A stretch of DNA of 64,000 nucleotides from Dysidea avara (lineage: Eukaryota; Porifera; Demospongiae; Dictyoceratida; Dysideidae), in NCBI RefSeq assembly GCF_963678975.1, contig NC_089275.1, positions 30,999,977-31,063,976 of the forward strand, in the 5' to 3' direction. The notes beneath the pieces are model-generated. The model was not told the DNA's origin. It did no database searches and worked only from the letters and a program-made list of their open reading frames with translations. The translations under genes and the position numbers were made by a program. Of the stretch, positions 57,801-64,000 are shown piece by piece (positions within the stretch are counted from its first letter, which is position 1; the number at the start of each line of letters is the position of its first letter).

Positions 57801-60022
57801 GAAATGATCACCAAAGCTAACACAATGGGGGTTAGCAATCCACTGAAAGTGATGTTCTCTAGATATGGAGTCCCACAATAGTGGTATCAGACAATGGTCC
57901 CCAGTTTTCATCAGAAGAGTTTGGTACATTTGCTACAAAATTGCAATTTAAACAAATCACATCATCACCTCATTATCCCCAGTCAAACGGCAAGGCTGAA
58001 AATGCAGTGAAGACAGCGAAGCGGCTATTCACAAAATACTTGGAATCAGGCCAATCAGAATATCTTCCCTTCTCGATTGGTGTAGTACTCCAACAGAGGG
58101 AATCAGAATCAGTCCTGTTCAGCATTTTTTAGGAAGATGGTGTAGAACCCTACTGCCAGTAGCTACAACATTGGTCACAACAGATTATCCTACGCAACAC
58201 AGTAGCTGGAAGTTACGAAAGTCTAAGAACACTACTATAATCGGCAGGCAAAGGCTCTTCACCCATTGGCACCAGGGGACACGGTTTGCATTCAGCTACC
58301 TGGAGAGTCTACTTGGAGTACTGGTGTTTATAAATGATTAGTAGCCCCAAGGAGTTATGACGTACAAGTAAAGGACACCTGTTACAGACGTAATAGAAGA
58401 CACATAATTCAGACAGATGAACTGTTACCACTAGAACATGTGGAGCAAGAAGAGTGGCCATTATCATCCCAAGAGAGTTATATATCACTCTCAGTACACT
58501 TGAAGGAGTCAGTGGTTGAAACCATCGACTGCTGTGTCTCCTGAGTTATGCATATCGCAACATACTCAGAAGCAGCCACAGTGGATGGCAGACTATGTTC
58601 CTTCATAAGTAGCTAACATTTTTTTTACACTTTAATTAGGTGTATTTTTAGGCATGTATTTTTTGTGATTTAATTTTTTTTTTTCATTTTGGAGGGAAGA
58701 TGTCACTAGTGTATGTAGTAACAATTCTGTGCGTAGCATGCATCACATACGCACAACACAAACTGTTCTATATAATGCTCATAGCTTGTACTTGAAGTGA
58801 ATCTTAGTGAATCCATCTAATCAGTGACTAAATCATTACATAGCCCGATATCATGCACACTAAAATCTGCATGCTACACTTTGAAAGGACATTACTTTCA
58901 GAAAAAAATCAATTATGGCCTGGACTGTAAATCACTGCTAATTAATTGTCTGTTGTCAGACTGTGATTTCAAGTCATTTCAACCCATACTGAAATATGCA
59001 TGACTAACATTCACGATACACAAAAGCTTGGGATAGCTACATGAAAATCATTTTGTTATCCCTGTTCATACCGTATGTACTCAATAAGTAATGGGGTGCC
59101 TGCTCAATAGAATTTACACAAATAATTATGCAGTGCAAGTCACTACTTTTGTGGTATCAAACTAAATGGTATGTTCAGTAAAATCCCTGCTTGGTATAGT
59201 AAATAGAAAATCAAAGGGATGGATTTCCGCAACCCTTGGAAATTCCCTTTTGTACTTGAGTCCCTGAATTTAAAAGGACTAAATGCATGTAACATATGTG
59301 CACTGAATGCATGTAACTTGACACCTATGCTTTGCTAAATCCCAGGAACTCACAGCAATTAACAGTTCGGTAATCATGTTAAGGCTAAAATATGCCAATC
59401 CAAACCCTTACCCATTTTCTCCCATCTAGCCCCAAGGGGTGCGACACCTTTGCAAACCTGTACGTGATTTAAACCTGATTTGTGATTTGAAATTGGATTT
59501 GTGATTTGAAACTTTATGCGTGATTGCTGTAGTGTGATTTGTGAGGTTATTACTGGGTTTTGAAGGACAATAGTTTATGATTACTTAAAAACTAGTATTA
59601 TAGTATAACTGTGAGGTTGTATTGTTTAGAAACCAAACAGTTTTAATTATCTGCGTGGGCGAAATTGCTCGGATTTGTTAATAATTATTTGTGATTTGGT
59701 AGCTAAAGGGCGTACATGATTTGTAGAGGTGTCGTACCCTCCCCCCGTCTAGCCCTGGGAGAGACGAGAGAGAAAAAATCCGAACCTTTACATACCTTAC
59801 ATACGAGGCAGAAAACGAGGCAGGGACATACTTGGGCTAAAGCCCAACCCCAGCCCTTGATCCCGATTTGTCAAATCGCTTGTATGGCCCCATTGCTCGA
59901 GCTCCATACCAGAAAATGACATTGATAGATGTATTATTGTGCATCCTGACCTTCACCACAGCATTCAGACTCAAGGTTACAACGATGAGAATATCTAGAT
60001 GTTCGACGATAGGTGGCCTCAT
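40887..60022 (-). CDS. LACTBL1-like: LACTBL1-like serine beta-lactamase-fold protein, copy 2 (11 exons)
   Basis: Exons in transcript order: 59951-60022 (tentative), 49540-49701, 48864-49004, 48690-48814, 46720-46875, 45911-46045, 45699-45816, 44108-44198, 42974-43114, 42449-42561, 40887-41219. Exons 2-11 have exactly the same lengths and phases as copy 1, proving tandem duplication. With exon 1 the product is 528 residues. Catalytic signatures are kept: IGSVSKIF (SxxK), [11 protein letters not shown] across exons 5/6, and [11 protein letters not shown]. The frame is intact through all ten secure exons, so it is probably functional. Function by family: serine hydrolase of the beta-lactamase fold, likely extracellular; substrate unknown. 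If exon 1 is right, intron 1 is 10.2 kb and carries a Gypsy retrotransposon. Confidence 0.85.
41390..41700 (-). repeat. Dispersed repeat family R1, partial copy
   Basis: Blocks GCCTTTTGGTATACTCAGTA, TTTCTCACTGTTTGACAT and GACTTCTTCAGACAA match 21680-22150 in the same orientation. In intron 10 of copy 2. Confidence 0.5.
42449..42561 (-). CDS. LACTBL1-like: Copy 2 exon 10
   Basis: [20 protein letters not shown] then [17 protein letters not shown]. Acceptor TTATTACAG, donor AAG|GTTAGG. Confidence 0.9.
42974..43114 (-). CDS. LACTBL1-like: Copy 2 exon 9: KGG box
   Basis: [20 protein letters not shown] then [18 protein letters not shown] and PELGLG. The DNA is close to copy 1 exon 9 across the exon, far closer than the flanking introns. 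Confidence 0.9.
43115..44107. other. Copy 2 intron 8, mostly unassigned
   Basis: Holds a degraded motif pair near 43890-43965 and a CACACACA run at 43200. A plus-strand 87-codon frame (43484-43747) has no recognisable motif and lies inside this intron. Confidence 0.4.
44108..44198 (-). CDS. LACTBL1-like: Copy 2 exon 8
   Basis: [20 protein letters not shown] then REMGLPG. Acceptor TTTTAG, donor CCAG|GTGAAT. Confidence 0.88.
44199..45406. other. Copy 2 intron 7, left part, nothing recognised
   Basis: No repeat termini, exon-like frames or motif clusters were recognised in this intronic stretch. Confidence 0.4.
45407..45634. mobile_element. MITE with GGCCCTGCAAAAATAGGGCA ends
   Basis: Inverted termini GGCCCTGCAAAAATAGGGCA and TGCCCTATTTTTGCAGGCC. 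228 bp, non-coding, 64 bp from copy 2 exon 7. Superfamily not assignable. Confidence 0.7.
45699..45816 (-). CDS. LACTBL1-like: Copy 2 exon 7
   Basis: [20 protein letters not shown] then [16 protein letters not shown]. Acceptor TTCCACAG, donor GTATGTGG. Confidence 0.9.
45911..46045 (-). CDS. LACTBL1-like: Copy 2 exon 6: completes YSN
   Basis: [17 protein letters not shown] then [19 protein letters not shown]. Acceptor CTTTTCAG, donor GTTTGT. Confidence 0.9.
46046..46719. other. Copy 2 intron 5, nothing recognised
   Basis: A 72-codon plus-strand frame (46261-46479) is AT-rich and has no support. No transposon end was recognised. Confidence 0.4.
46720..46875 (-). CDS. LACTBL1-like: Copy 2 exon 5
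   Basis: [15 protein letters not shown] as in copy 1, then [15 protein letters not shown] and [11 protein letters not shown] is a possible glycosylation site; copy 1 has GTATTNNS here. Confidence 0.9.
47178..47275 (+). repeat. Four-fold tandem repeat of about 23-24 bp
   Basis: TACTATTACCTAGCTGTCAT followed by ATCA, repeated four times without obvious changes. Probably recent. In intron 4 of copy 2. Confidence 0.85.
47297..47534. mobile_element. Tigger-like MITE with CTCTATTAGAG units
   Basis: Ends AGTAGGACCTATTTATCTGA and TTGGATAATAGAAGTCCTAC followed by TGTA form imperfect inverted repeats of the pogo/Tigger type. The middle holds three motif units (47350-47415). Confidence 0.6.
47681..47836. 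mobile_element. Small MITE related to 26832-26942
   Basis: GGGAGGAGTCATCTATACTT at the left, TGGTATAGATGACCTCC at the right. The interior ends are also inverted (GACTGAAGTATGG / CCTCAGTC). Confidence 0.5.
47886..48461. mobile_element. hAT MITE (CAGTGTTGGG family), copy 2
   Basis: CAGAGTTGGGGGTAACGTGT to TGACCCCAACCCTG with exact 8-bp duplications ATAGTAGG (47878-47885 and 48462-48469). Interior GTAATATGTAAC words as at 2818-3316. In intron 4 of copy 2. Confidence 0.85.
48664..48691 (+). repeat. (CCTA)n microsatellite overlapping a splice donor
   Basis: Seven CCTA units on the plus strand. On the coding strand this is TAGG repeated, and its first GT is the exon 4 donor of copy 2. Confidence 0.9.
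48690..48814 (-). CDS. LACTBL1-like: Copy 2 exon 4, donor inside a microsatellite
   Basis: [20 protein letters not shown] then [12 protein letters not shown]. The donor is CTGAG|GTAGGTAGGTAGG, that is, the 5' splice site is the start of a (TAGG)n run (plus strand 48664-48691). Confidence 0.88.
48864..49004 (-). CDS. LACTBL1-like: Copy 2 exon 3: SxxK catalytic motif
   Basis: 47 codons, [15 protein letters not shown] ... [13 protein letters not shown]. The nucleophile motif SVSK is identical to copy 1; the middle loop ([12 protein letters not shown]) differs. Confidence 0.9.
49540..49701 (-). CDS. LACTBL1-like: Copy 2 exon 2
   Basis: 54 codons starting [20 protein letters not shown], then FEPLPSPLP and ending NVIDPNTA. 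Acceptor CATCCAG, donor GTAAGTG. Confidence 0.88.
50101..50607 (+). mobile_element. Composite repeat, short copy C without minisatellite
   Basis: Carries the spacer (GCCCCAAAGCCGGCCTATCG) and terminal hairpin (50320-50607) of copies A and B, orientation as A. A stray hairpin-end fragment (TTTTTTACAGCTATAAGCTG) sits at its left edge. The minisatellite and unique segment are absent. Confidence 0.6.
50608..51794. other. Putative intron 1 of copy 2, nothing recognised
   Basis: No repeat ends or exon-like frames recognised. A 63-codon minus-strand frame at 51252-51443 has a hydrophobic stretch but no convincing donor. Confidence 0.35.
51795..51866 (+). repeat. (CA)n microsatellite
   Basis: About 70 bp of nearly pure CA repeat, with slightly interrupted ACACACATGCACACAC sequence before it. 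Confidence 0.95.
52372..53441. mobile_element. hAT-like element with internal tandem triplication
   Basis: CAGTGCCGCTGAGAAG at the left and CTGTCGGCGGCCCTA at the right, between exact 8-bp duplications CTTCTGTG (52364-52371 and 53442-53449). Internal 150-bp units repeat three times. Motif units near 52950-52980 and 53100-53130. No transposase frame. Confidence 0.75.
52465..52925 (+). repeat. Three tandem copies of a ~150-bp unit
   Basis: Each unit runs TAGCTACTAACTGATAAGCT, a ..ACAG..TTTTAGCA block, GGGGG..CCCCCAGGAA, then TTAGACTCTCTGA and ATGAGAGT. Copies have diverged by substitutions and small indels. Confidence 0.8.
53741..54189. mobile_element. hAT MITE (TAGTGATGTGCAATAT)
   Basis: Ends TAGTGATGTGCAATAT and ATATTGCACATTACTA between exact 8-bp duplications CAATATAA (53733-53740 and 54190-54197). 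The interior is full of ATATTGA/TCAATAT and GATATCG words. It ends 27 bp before the target duplication of the retrotransposon. Confidence 0.85.
54222..54350 (+). repeat. 5' LTR
   Basis: Starts TGTCACGAGTGTATGTAGTA, ends ATGGTGACA. Lacks a short GTTCTAT-containing segment present in the 3' LTR. No clear tRNA primer-binding site follows. Confidence 0.85.
54521..55494 (+). pseudogene. gag: gag remnant with decayed zinc knuckle
   Basis: Pieces in different frames: [20 protein letters not shown].. (54521-54703), a shift near 54,700 into [17 protein letters not shown].. (to 54924, stop after KLADT), then a nucleocapsid region at about 55255-55325. There, a [20 protein letters not shown] reading followed by Cys corresponds to a CCHC knuckle whose first Cys is now Tyr. 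At least two shifts and one early stop break it. Confidence 0.75.
55505..55870 (+). pseudogene. Retroviral-type aspartic protease remnant
   Basis: [20 protein letters not shown] aligns by eye with the Gypsy D(S/T)GAxCNVLP region, but the catalytic Asp and its neighbour are EK, so the active site is lost. An in-frame stop follows (LQVQ*). Confidence 0.65.
55960..56640 (+). pseudogene. pol: Reverse transcriptase remnant
   Basis: [45 protein letters not shown] and FHTPFGRY are standard Gypsy RT landmarks in order. A stop interrupts after FGRY. The catalytic box is readable further on as [10 protein letters not shown] (VADD for YVDD) near 56431-56460. Confidence 0.8.
56641..57180 (+). pseudogene. 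pol: RT thumb and RNase H remnant
   Basis: A frame reading [17 protein letters not shown], a stop where Trp or Arg is usual, LLGLAQYL, then an RNase H region with [26 protein letters not shown] and IERELW. Several frame changes separate these. Confidence 0.7.
57450..58560 (+). pseudogene. pol: Integrase remnant
   Basis: The HHCC zinc region ([20 protein letters not shown]), then core pieces [27 protein letters not shown] and [10 protein letters not shown]. All three DDE-type catalytic residues are still readable, but a frameshift at 57,881 and stops (for example after LYSILY-type and FSIF positions) break the frame. Confidence 0.8.
58691..58700 (+). other. Polypurine tract of the retrotransposon
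   Basis: GGAGGGAAGA lies immediately 5' of the 3' LTR, the expected plus-strand primer position. Confidence 0.75.
58701..58840 (+). repeat. 3' LTR
   Basis: TGTCACTAGTGTATGTAGTA to AAATCATTACA, colinear with the 5' LTR, followed by TAGCC. Confidence 0.85.
58846..59425. other. Intergenic or intronic DNA, nothing recognised
   Basis: Sequence between the retrotransposon and the next MITE, without identified repeats or exon-like frames. Confidence 0.4.
59428..59757. mobile_element. TIR element with GTGATTTG repeats
   Basis: GGGGTGCGACACCTTTGCAA at the left and, inverted at the right, GGGTACGACACCTCTACAAA. The interior has direct repeats of GATTTGTGATTTGAAA. Ends are approximate and the superfamily is unknown. 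Confidence 0.55.
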
Positions 60023-60300
60023 GTTTCCGGCTGATCGCACAATACGCCCGTCCCAAAGACGTTTTAGCAAGCCAATCCCTTGTTTCACGAAATGTAGACA
60101 CAGGCGCTAATTGGTAGCCTGTTAAGCGCCATCTTTTGGATTTCAACAATAAGCGCCGAACGAGGCACATAATACGAAGCCTCATCAGTGTCAGTGTCAT
60201 CTTAACATTGTAAAAGGCTTCATGATCAGTTTGAGGAATCCATATGTCACATGAGTGCTGAAGAGATACCAGCCTCATGCTGCTAGCCTCTTAAGATCAG
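59758..60300 (-). other. GC-richer segment with overlapping minus-strand frames
   Basis: Includes the tentative copy 2 exon 1 and a 114-codon frame (59934-60278, MRLVSLQHSCDIWIPQ..) in another phase. GC is visibly higher than in flanks and CpG is frequent, as at a promoter or first exon. The 114-codon frame has no recognised domain; it could be an exon of an unrelated gene or a repeat fragment. Confidence 0.35.
59951..60022 (-). CDS. LACTBL1-like: Copy 2 exon 1 (tentative)
   Basis: 24 codons, [20 protein letters not shown], then AVVK|GTCAGG in phase 0 as exon 2 requires. It has a hydrophobic core like a signal peptide. It does not align with copy 1 exon 1, and a longer unassigned frame (59934-60278, same strand) overlaps it. 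Confidence 0.35.
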
Positions 60301-61760
60301 TACAAAAATAGCTACTGAGTAAAACCACCATCAAAAGCCCCAGGGCGGGGAAAGTGTAGCTGTCAAATCCCCAGTAGGAGTATGGGGACCTCTGGAAGTG
60401 GGGGTGGGGCTTGACATTGATAGGTGCATAGCTGTAACAATGTACAGTACATAATACATAGGGGATTCATACCATGCTACTGAAATTATTGGCTGTATAA
60501 GCACAACTTAACAACAACAGTAAATATTCAACTGGAAGTTAAATGATACTGTAATGTGCTTATTGGCTGCATGCATTCAGCCACCAATGGTACATTGATG
60601 TAGTAATAAATGACAATGCTGACATGAATGAGAAACTACTTATGTGGCCTAATTATAAATGTAGACCTGTAGGATATATACTATGATAGCTATAGATTCT
60701 TTAGGGCTCATAGTTTGCAGTTTGTACTACTATATGTTTGTAGTTGTGCATACCATTGCACAGTGCACATACCAATATGCCTAAAACATAGATGCAGATA
60801 GTGTATGTGTGTAGCAAAGAAGTATAAACATGAAGTTCATATTTTAATTTCCCAAAAGCTGGTTGAGACTGGGATTTATTACCAAATGTAATGCAACCGA
60901 GGCCATCACACTAATCTATTCAGATTGCTTTTCTAGTAATTACAACTTAGTTGTGGATTATGCTATAGCTACACTGTAACACCAAGTGTAGGTTTCCATT
61001 ACTGCGTAGATTCTACATGTATAGCAGCATTAAGGATGTTCTGTTGTTTTGTTTTGTTTGCCTACCAGGAAAACATACAGCAGTCTCATCTGAAAACAAT
61101 AAATTACACTCGTACTCGTACACATGTAATGCATTTGCCTGTATGCTAGGGACCAGCCTAGTAATCCAGCATAATTTAGAGCACCATAGGTGCCAGATAG
61201 CATCAAGCATAATGGTGGCAGAATAATCTCAATTTCCAACAAACTTAGTCTGTCAACCAGACACGCATGCATTTCATTGTATAAATTACTCAATATACTC
61301 CATTACAATAGTCATTCATTCTAATAAAGCAACCAAGCAGACTTATCTTTAATTTGAGTGCATAAACTTATTTTGCATATTCTGCAACCTAGTAGCAAGT
61401 GTAACTACCATTACTGGGTTATAATGTTATACAACTTTTCATAAGTTACTGTATAACATACGTATCGTCAGCACAATGAAATAAAGTGAGCATAATATTG
61501 AGCATAGTAGGGGAAAATTTGAGCTGTGCTGTCAGTGCAGCATAGCATAAAACGTAAAAAAAGCATAATAGACTGGTCCCTACTCTATATAGCGATCTAC
61601 GTTTTGTTAATATTTTGAGTCTGATTATAGTCACAGTAGCTATAATTATGTACTGGAGGTGCTTGATTATATTATATAGCAATTTACTGACTGTTATGTG
61701 GAGTGCAAGCATGTTGAATCAAATAGTTTTTTGAAACTATTTCTGTGACATGTAATATAT
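60301..61760. other. Intergenic region, mostly unassigned
   Basis: Scattered GCATAAT words at 61440-61580 and one degraded motif unit near 61315 suggest a hAT-type remnant. No gene recognised; an 88-codon frame at 61446-61712 is in the remnant. Confidence 0.4.
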
Positions 61761-61762
61761 AG

Positions 61763-62400
61763 GCCTGCATCAAATATGCCAGCATAACAGCATAATAGGC
61801 TGGAGTGCTATGCCAGCATATGTGACCCAGTCTGCAAAAAGGGGCCTTGGCAACCTGTAACTTGACTTGTGTATGAGTATCACCCTGAAACTTGGTCCCT
61901 TATACACCTAACATAGCACTATGGCTTGGTGTGATATGATTTTTGGAGGTGATAGGTTCAAAGGATGAGGAGTTATGATTAGTCAACTTGACAATCTGGA
62001 AAGGCTGTAAGACCCCTTTATGCAGACCAGGTCAGACATACAGTATGCCAGTATAATGGTAGCATATTAGGTGGATATTTCAAACTATGCAATTCCATAA
62101 AAATACAAAAATACTCCCTAATAGAGTAGTCAGTGGAAAATGCAAACTATAATAGAGCACTCAAATGCACTATACACCTAGTTCCTTGGATCGATACTCT
62201 CTAATATAACAGTCACTCTGTAGTGAATACTTAATAGAGCATTCGCTGATTAAAGTGTTCCAAGGTAAGTGTAAGAAATTTTGTTAACCTAAGGCGAATA
62301 ATATATAGGAACACCGAAGAGCATAATAGGTGAATTTGGAAAAATCCCTGAAAGCATTTTAGGAAAAATTTTGAGCATTTTTGACTCAGCAGCCTTATAT
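61763..62400. repeat. hAT-type remnant interrupted by a mariner-like MITE
   Basis: GCCAGCATAACAGCATAATA and CAGTATGCCAGTATAATGG flank the inserted element. Four CTCTAATAGAG-type units follow (62113-62245), then AGCATAATAGGTGAATTTGG. Outer ends and target duplication are unclear. Confidence 0.5.
61821..62038. mobile_element. Mariner-like MITE (TGTGACCCAGTCTGC)
   Basis: TGTGACCCAGTCTGCAAAAA opposite TTTATGCAGACCAGGTCAGA with TA on both sides (61819-61820, 62039-62040). The interior is unrelated to the other TGTGACC elements. Confidence 0.65.
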
Positions 62401-62654
62401 TCTTTAAAAGTTACATCACCATGTATGCTACATATGTAGCTACATGAAACACACTGATGTTTAATGCTTAGTTCCTGCTATAGATTTTACTATAGTTTAA
62501 TGTGGAGATAGTCCTGCACATAGGGCAGTACCCATGATGCTATGCTATAGTATATTATGTGTGTAGTGGTATAAACACCTTTGGATGTAAGTGTACACAA
62601 TTTGTACCCAAAATGCACTACTATTGTCTGTTTATTCACATGTACATTGTTTTT

Positions 62655-62686
62655 ATATGAATGCACACACACACACACACACACAT
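62655..62686 (+). repeat. (CA)n microsatellite
   Basis: Short CA run in the 3' flank of LACTBL1-like copy 3. Confidence 0.9.
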
Positions 62687-62785
62687 GCATTAAACAAAGA
62701 AAACAGGTTATCAAACATTTCATATGTTTGTAATAGGTAAATACTGTAGTTTTGTCACATTAAGCACGCACAAGAGACTATATTC

Positions 62786-63121
62786 TTATCCAGATCTATT
62801 CATTTGGTGCCCTAGCCATGAGAAATAGAATCCTGGGCTTTTGCCACTGTTGTCTGGTTTATCAAAGTACATCCATGCACCATCTAGTGCAACCAATTCT
62901 CCCAACAAACATGTCATCTGGTTTGGGTCGACATAAACTTGTAATTCATAGTCATCATAGTATTTCAATATGGGAGAGAAAAAAAAGGTATTAGTACCAT
63001 CAGTCAATCTTAAATCAGCAAAAAGTATGTCATCCTTCATATATATTCTAACAGTGTCAGAAGACAACTGTACGCTGGTGTAGTTTCCAGTGTATATGTT
63101 GGGATCGGTAGGAGCAGGAAA
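62786..63121 (-). CDS. LACTBL1-like: LACTBL1-like copy 3, last exon only (partial gene)
   Basis: 111 codons plus stop after acceptor GGTTTACAG in phase 0, as in copies 1 and 2. Starts FPAPTDPNIYTGNYTS; middle ILKYYDDYELQVYVDPNQM; end SPGFYFSWLGHQMNRSG. Homologous to exon 11 of the other copies but clearly more diverged, and one codon longer. Same strand and spacing pattern, so it is a third tandem member whose other exons lie right of the window. No catalytic residue is on this exon. Confidence 0.85.
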   Translation of the reverse strand, partial: FPAPTDPNIYTGNYTSVQLSSDTVRIYMKDDILFADLRLTDGTNTFFFSPILKYYDDYELQVYVDPNQMTCLLGELVALDGAWMYFDKPDNSGKSPGFYFSWLGHQMNRSG

Positions 63122-63206
63122 CTGTAAACCAACATTATGACACAAGTTTATGATAAAAACAAATTTCATTTGTACACATAGATTAACATATTACACTATA
63201 AGAAGA

Positions 63207-63559
63207 TTAGGAATTTTAAACTAGAGTAGGGACAATGTATAGTACCACAATAAAAAGTACTGAAACAAGCTGGATTAGAGCAGTATGTAATGTCCACAGC
63301 TCAGTAGAGATGTTTGCTTATTATCGTTTCACAGCAATTGGACATTACATACTACTCCAATCTAGCTTGTTTCAGTTTTTTTTTATCAGGGTACCATAAT
63401 GTGCTTTTTTCGTTGTAAAATAATTTTCGTATGCAAAATTTGTATGAAAATTTCTTGCACAAAAATTTAACACGAAAATGTTTATCATGAAAACGTTTTG
63501 CACGAAAATAAAACAAATTACGGTACTACATTGTTCCTACCCTAGTTTAAAATTCCTAA
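63207..63559. mobile_element. Inverted-repeat MITE (TTAGGAATTTTAAACTAG) with a nested insertion
   Basis: Ends TTAGGAATTTTAAACTAG and CTAGTTTAAAATTCCTAA, then GAGTAGGGAC, AAGCTGGATTAGAG and ATGTAATGTCC arms. Related to 15604-15861. The right arm is split by the 63394-63523 element. Confidence 0.7.
63394..63523. mobile_element. TA-flanked MITE lacking the CTCTAATAGAG motif
   Basis: CCATAATGTGC..AAATTACGG beside TA (63392-63393, 63524-63525). Same family as 4584-4770 and 13149-13327, but the centre goes from TTGCACAAAAATTTAACACG straight to AAAATGTTTATC, without the motif. Confidence 0.6.
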
Positions 63560-64000
63560 CTTTTCTTCTTGTTTATGAACTTTTTTCCTGCAAGTTCATG
63601 ACCACAAAACACATTGTGTTATAATGCAAGTTCAATCAAACTGGATTTTTAAAAAATAGATCTTTACTAATCCATACAGGAGCAGTACATAACCCTAAAA
63701 TTTATCATCCACTAAGTAATGTTGGTGCTAACTATTGACCAGACTTGTTTCCTTCAATCTACCTGAAGTATGAATCATTAAAGTTGGCAAATTGGTTGTG
63801 TGCATAGTAAGACTGCTTTTTGCAAAACCAGTCACAATTATAGTTAATCACAGCACTATGGGTATATGCAAGTAGTCAGCAAATGTTTGTCGATTAGCTA
63901 AAAGTATAACACACCACATATTATTGCTAACTGTATTCACTTGGAAGTTCATTAAGTTGTCTAGTTTAACACAAGGAGTGACAAGGTTCACTCACTAATT
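63560..64000. other. Last intron of copy 3, nothing secure
   Basis: AT-rich intronic DNA up to the window edge. AACTGGATTTTTAAAAAATA and TTTTGCAAAACCAGTCACAA near 63640 and 63815 could be the ends of another small mariner-like element. Confidence 0.4.

Larger units (their letters stand above)
54222..58840 (+). mobile_element. Decayed Ty3/Gypsy LTR retrotransposon
   Basis: About 4.6 kb flanked by 5-bp target duplications TAGCC (54217-54221 and 58841-58845), with short LTRs of about 129 and 140 bp starting TGTCAC and ending ACA. The internal order gag, protease, reverse transcriptase, RNase H, integrase is that of Ty3/Gypsy. Frameshifts and stops break gag and pol throughout. The LTRs differ by several substitutions and indels, so the insertion is not recent. 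It lies antisense to the LACTBL1-like genes, between exon 2 and the proposed exon 1 of copy 2. Confidence 0.9.

Overview
The window is animal nuclear DNA: AT-rich, with multi-exon genes whose GT..AG introns run from 58 bp to several kb, and packed with small transposons, many nested and with readable target-site duplications. The only recognisable gene family resembles LACTBL1 (putative beta-lactamase-like 1), a serine beta-lactamase/penicillin-binding-protein fold present in animals. A demosponge or another early-branching, repeat-rich invertebrate would fit, but this is inference; no rRNA, mitochondrial or other species marker was seen.

Layout. (1) 1-935: the last two exons of a plus-strand gene of unknown function that starts left of the window. 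(2) 936-12,728: transposon-rich DNA with hAT, MULE, PIF/Harbinger and Tc1/mariner-type non-autonomous elements, including a 4.1-kb hAT-flanked nest carrying a 31-bp minisatellite. (3) 12,729-39,923, minus strand: LACTBL1-like gene copy 1 (11 exons, 534 residues). (4) 40,887-60,022, minus strand: tandem LACTBL1-like copy 2; exons 2-11 match copy 1 in length and phase, exon 1 is tentative. A decayed Ty3/Gypsy LTR retrotransposon (54,222-58,840, TSD TAGCC) lies between its exon 2 and the proposed exon 1. (5) 62,786-63,121, minus strand: the last exon of a third, more diverged copy that continues to the right.

The LACTBL1-like products are predicted secreted or membrane-anchored serine hydrolases. 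The SxxK motif (SVSK) is on exon 3, a YSN motif is completed across the exon 5/6 junction, and a KGG box (KTG/HxG position) is on exon 9. A C-terminal beta-rich domain is encoded by the last exon alone. No operon-like or pathway partner genes are visible.

The most unusual signal is a short, nearly palindromic motif (ACTCTAATAGAGCAGTCA, often in two or three copies and often preceded by GATCGAGAT). It recurs across the window and sits inside transposons of unrelated superfamilies (hAT, mariner/Tigger, PIF). A second unusual element is a composite repeat (two long copies and one short) with a 31-bp minisatellite of dozens of units, a hairpin at one end and a conserved unique segment at the other. 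All coordinates were read by eye from the sequence; no search, alignment or splice predictor was run.
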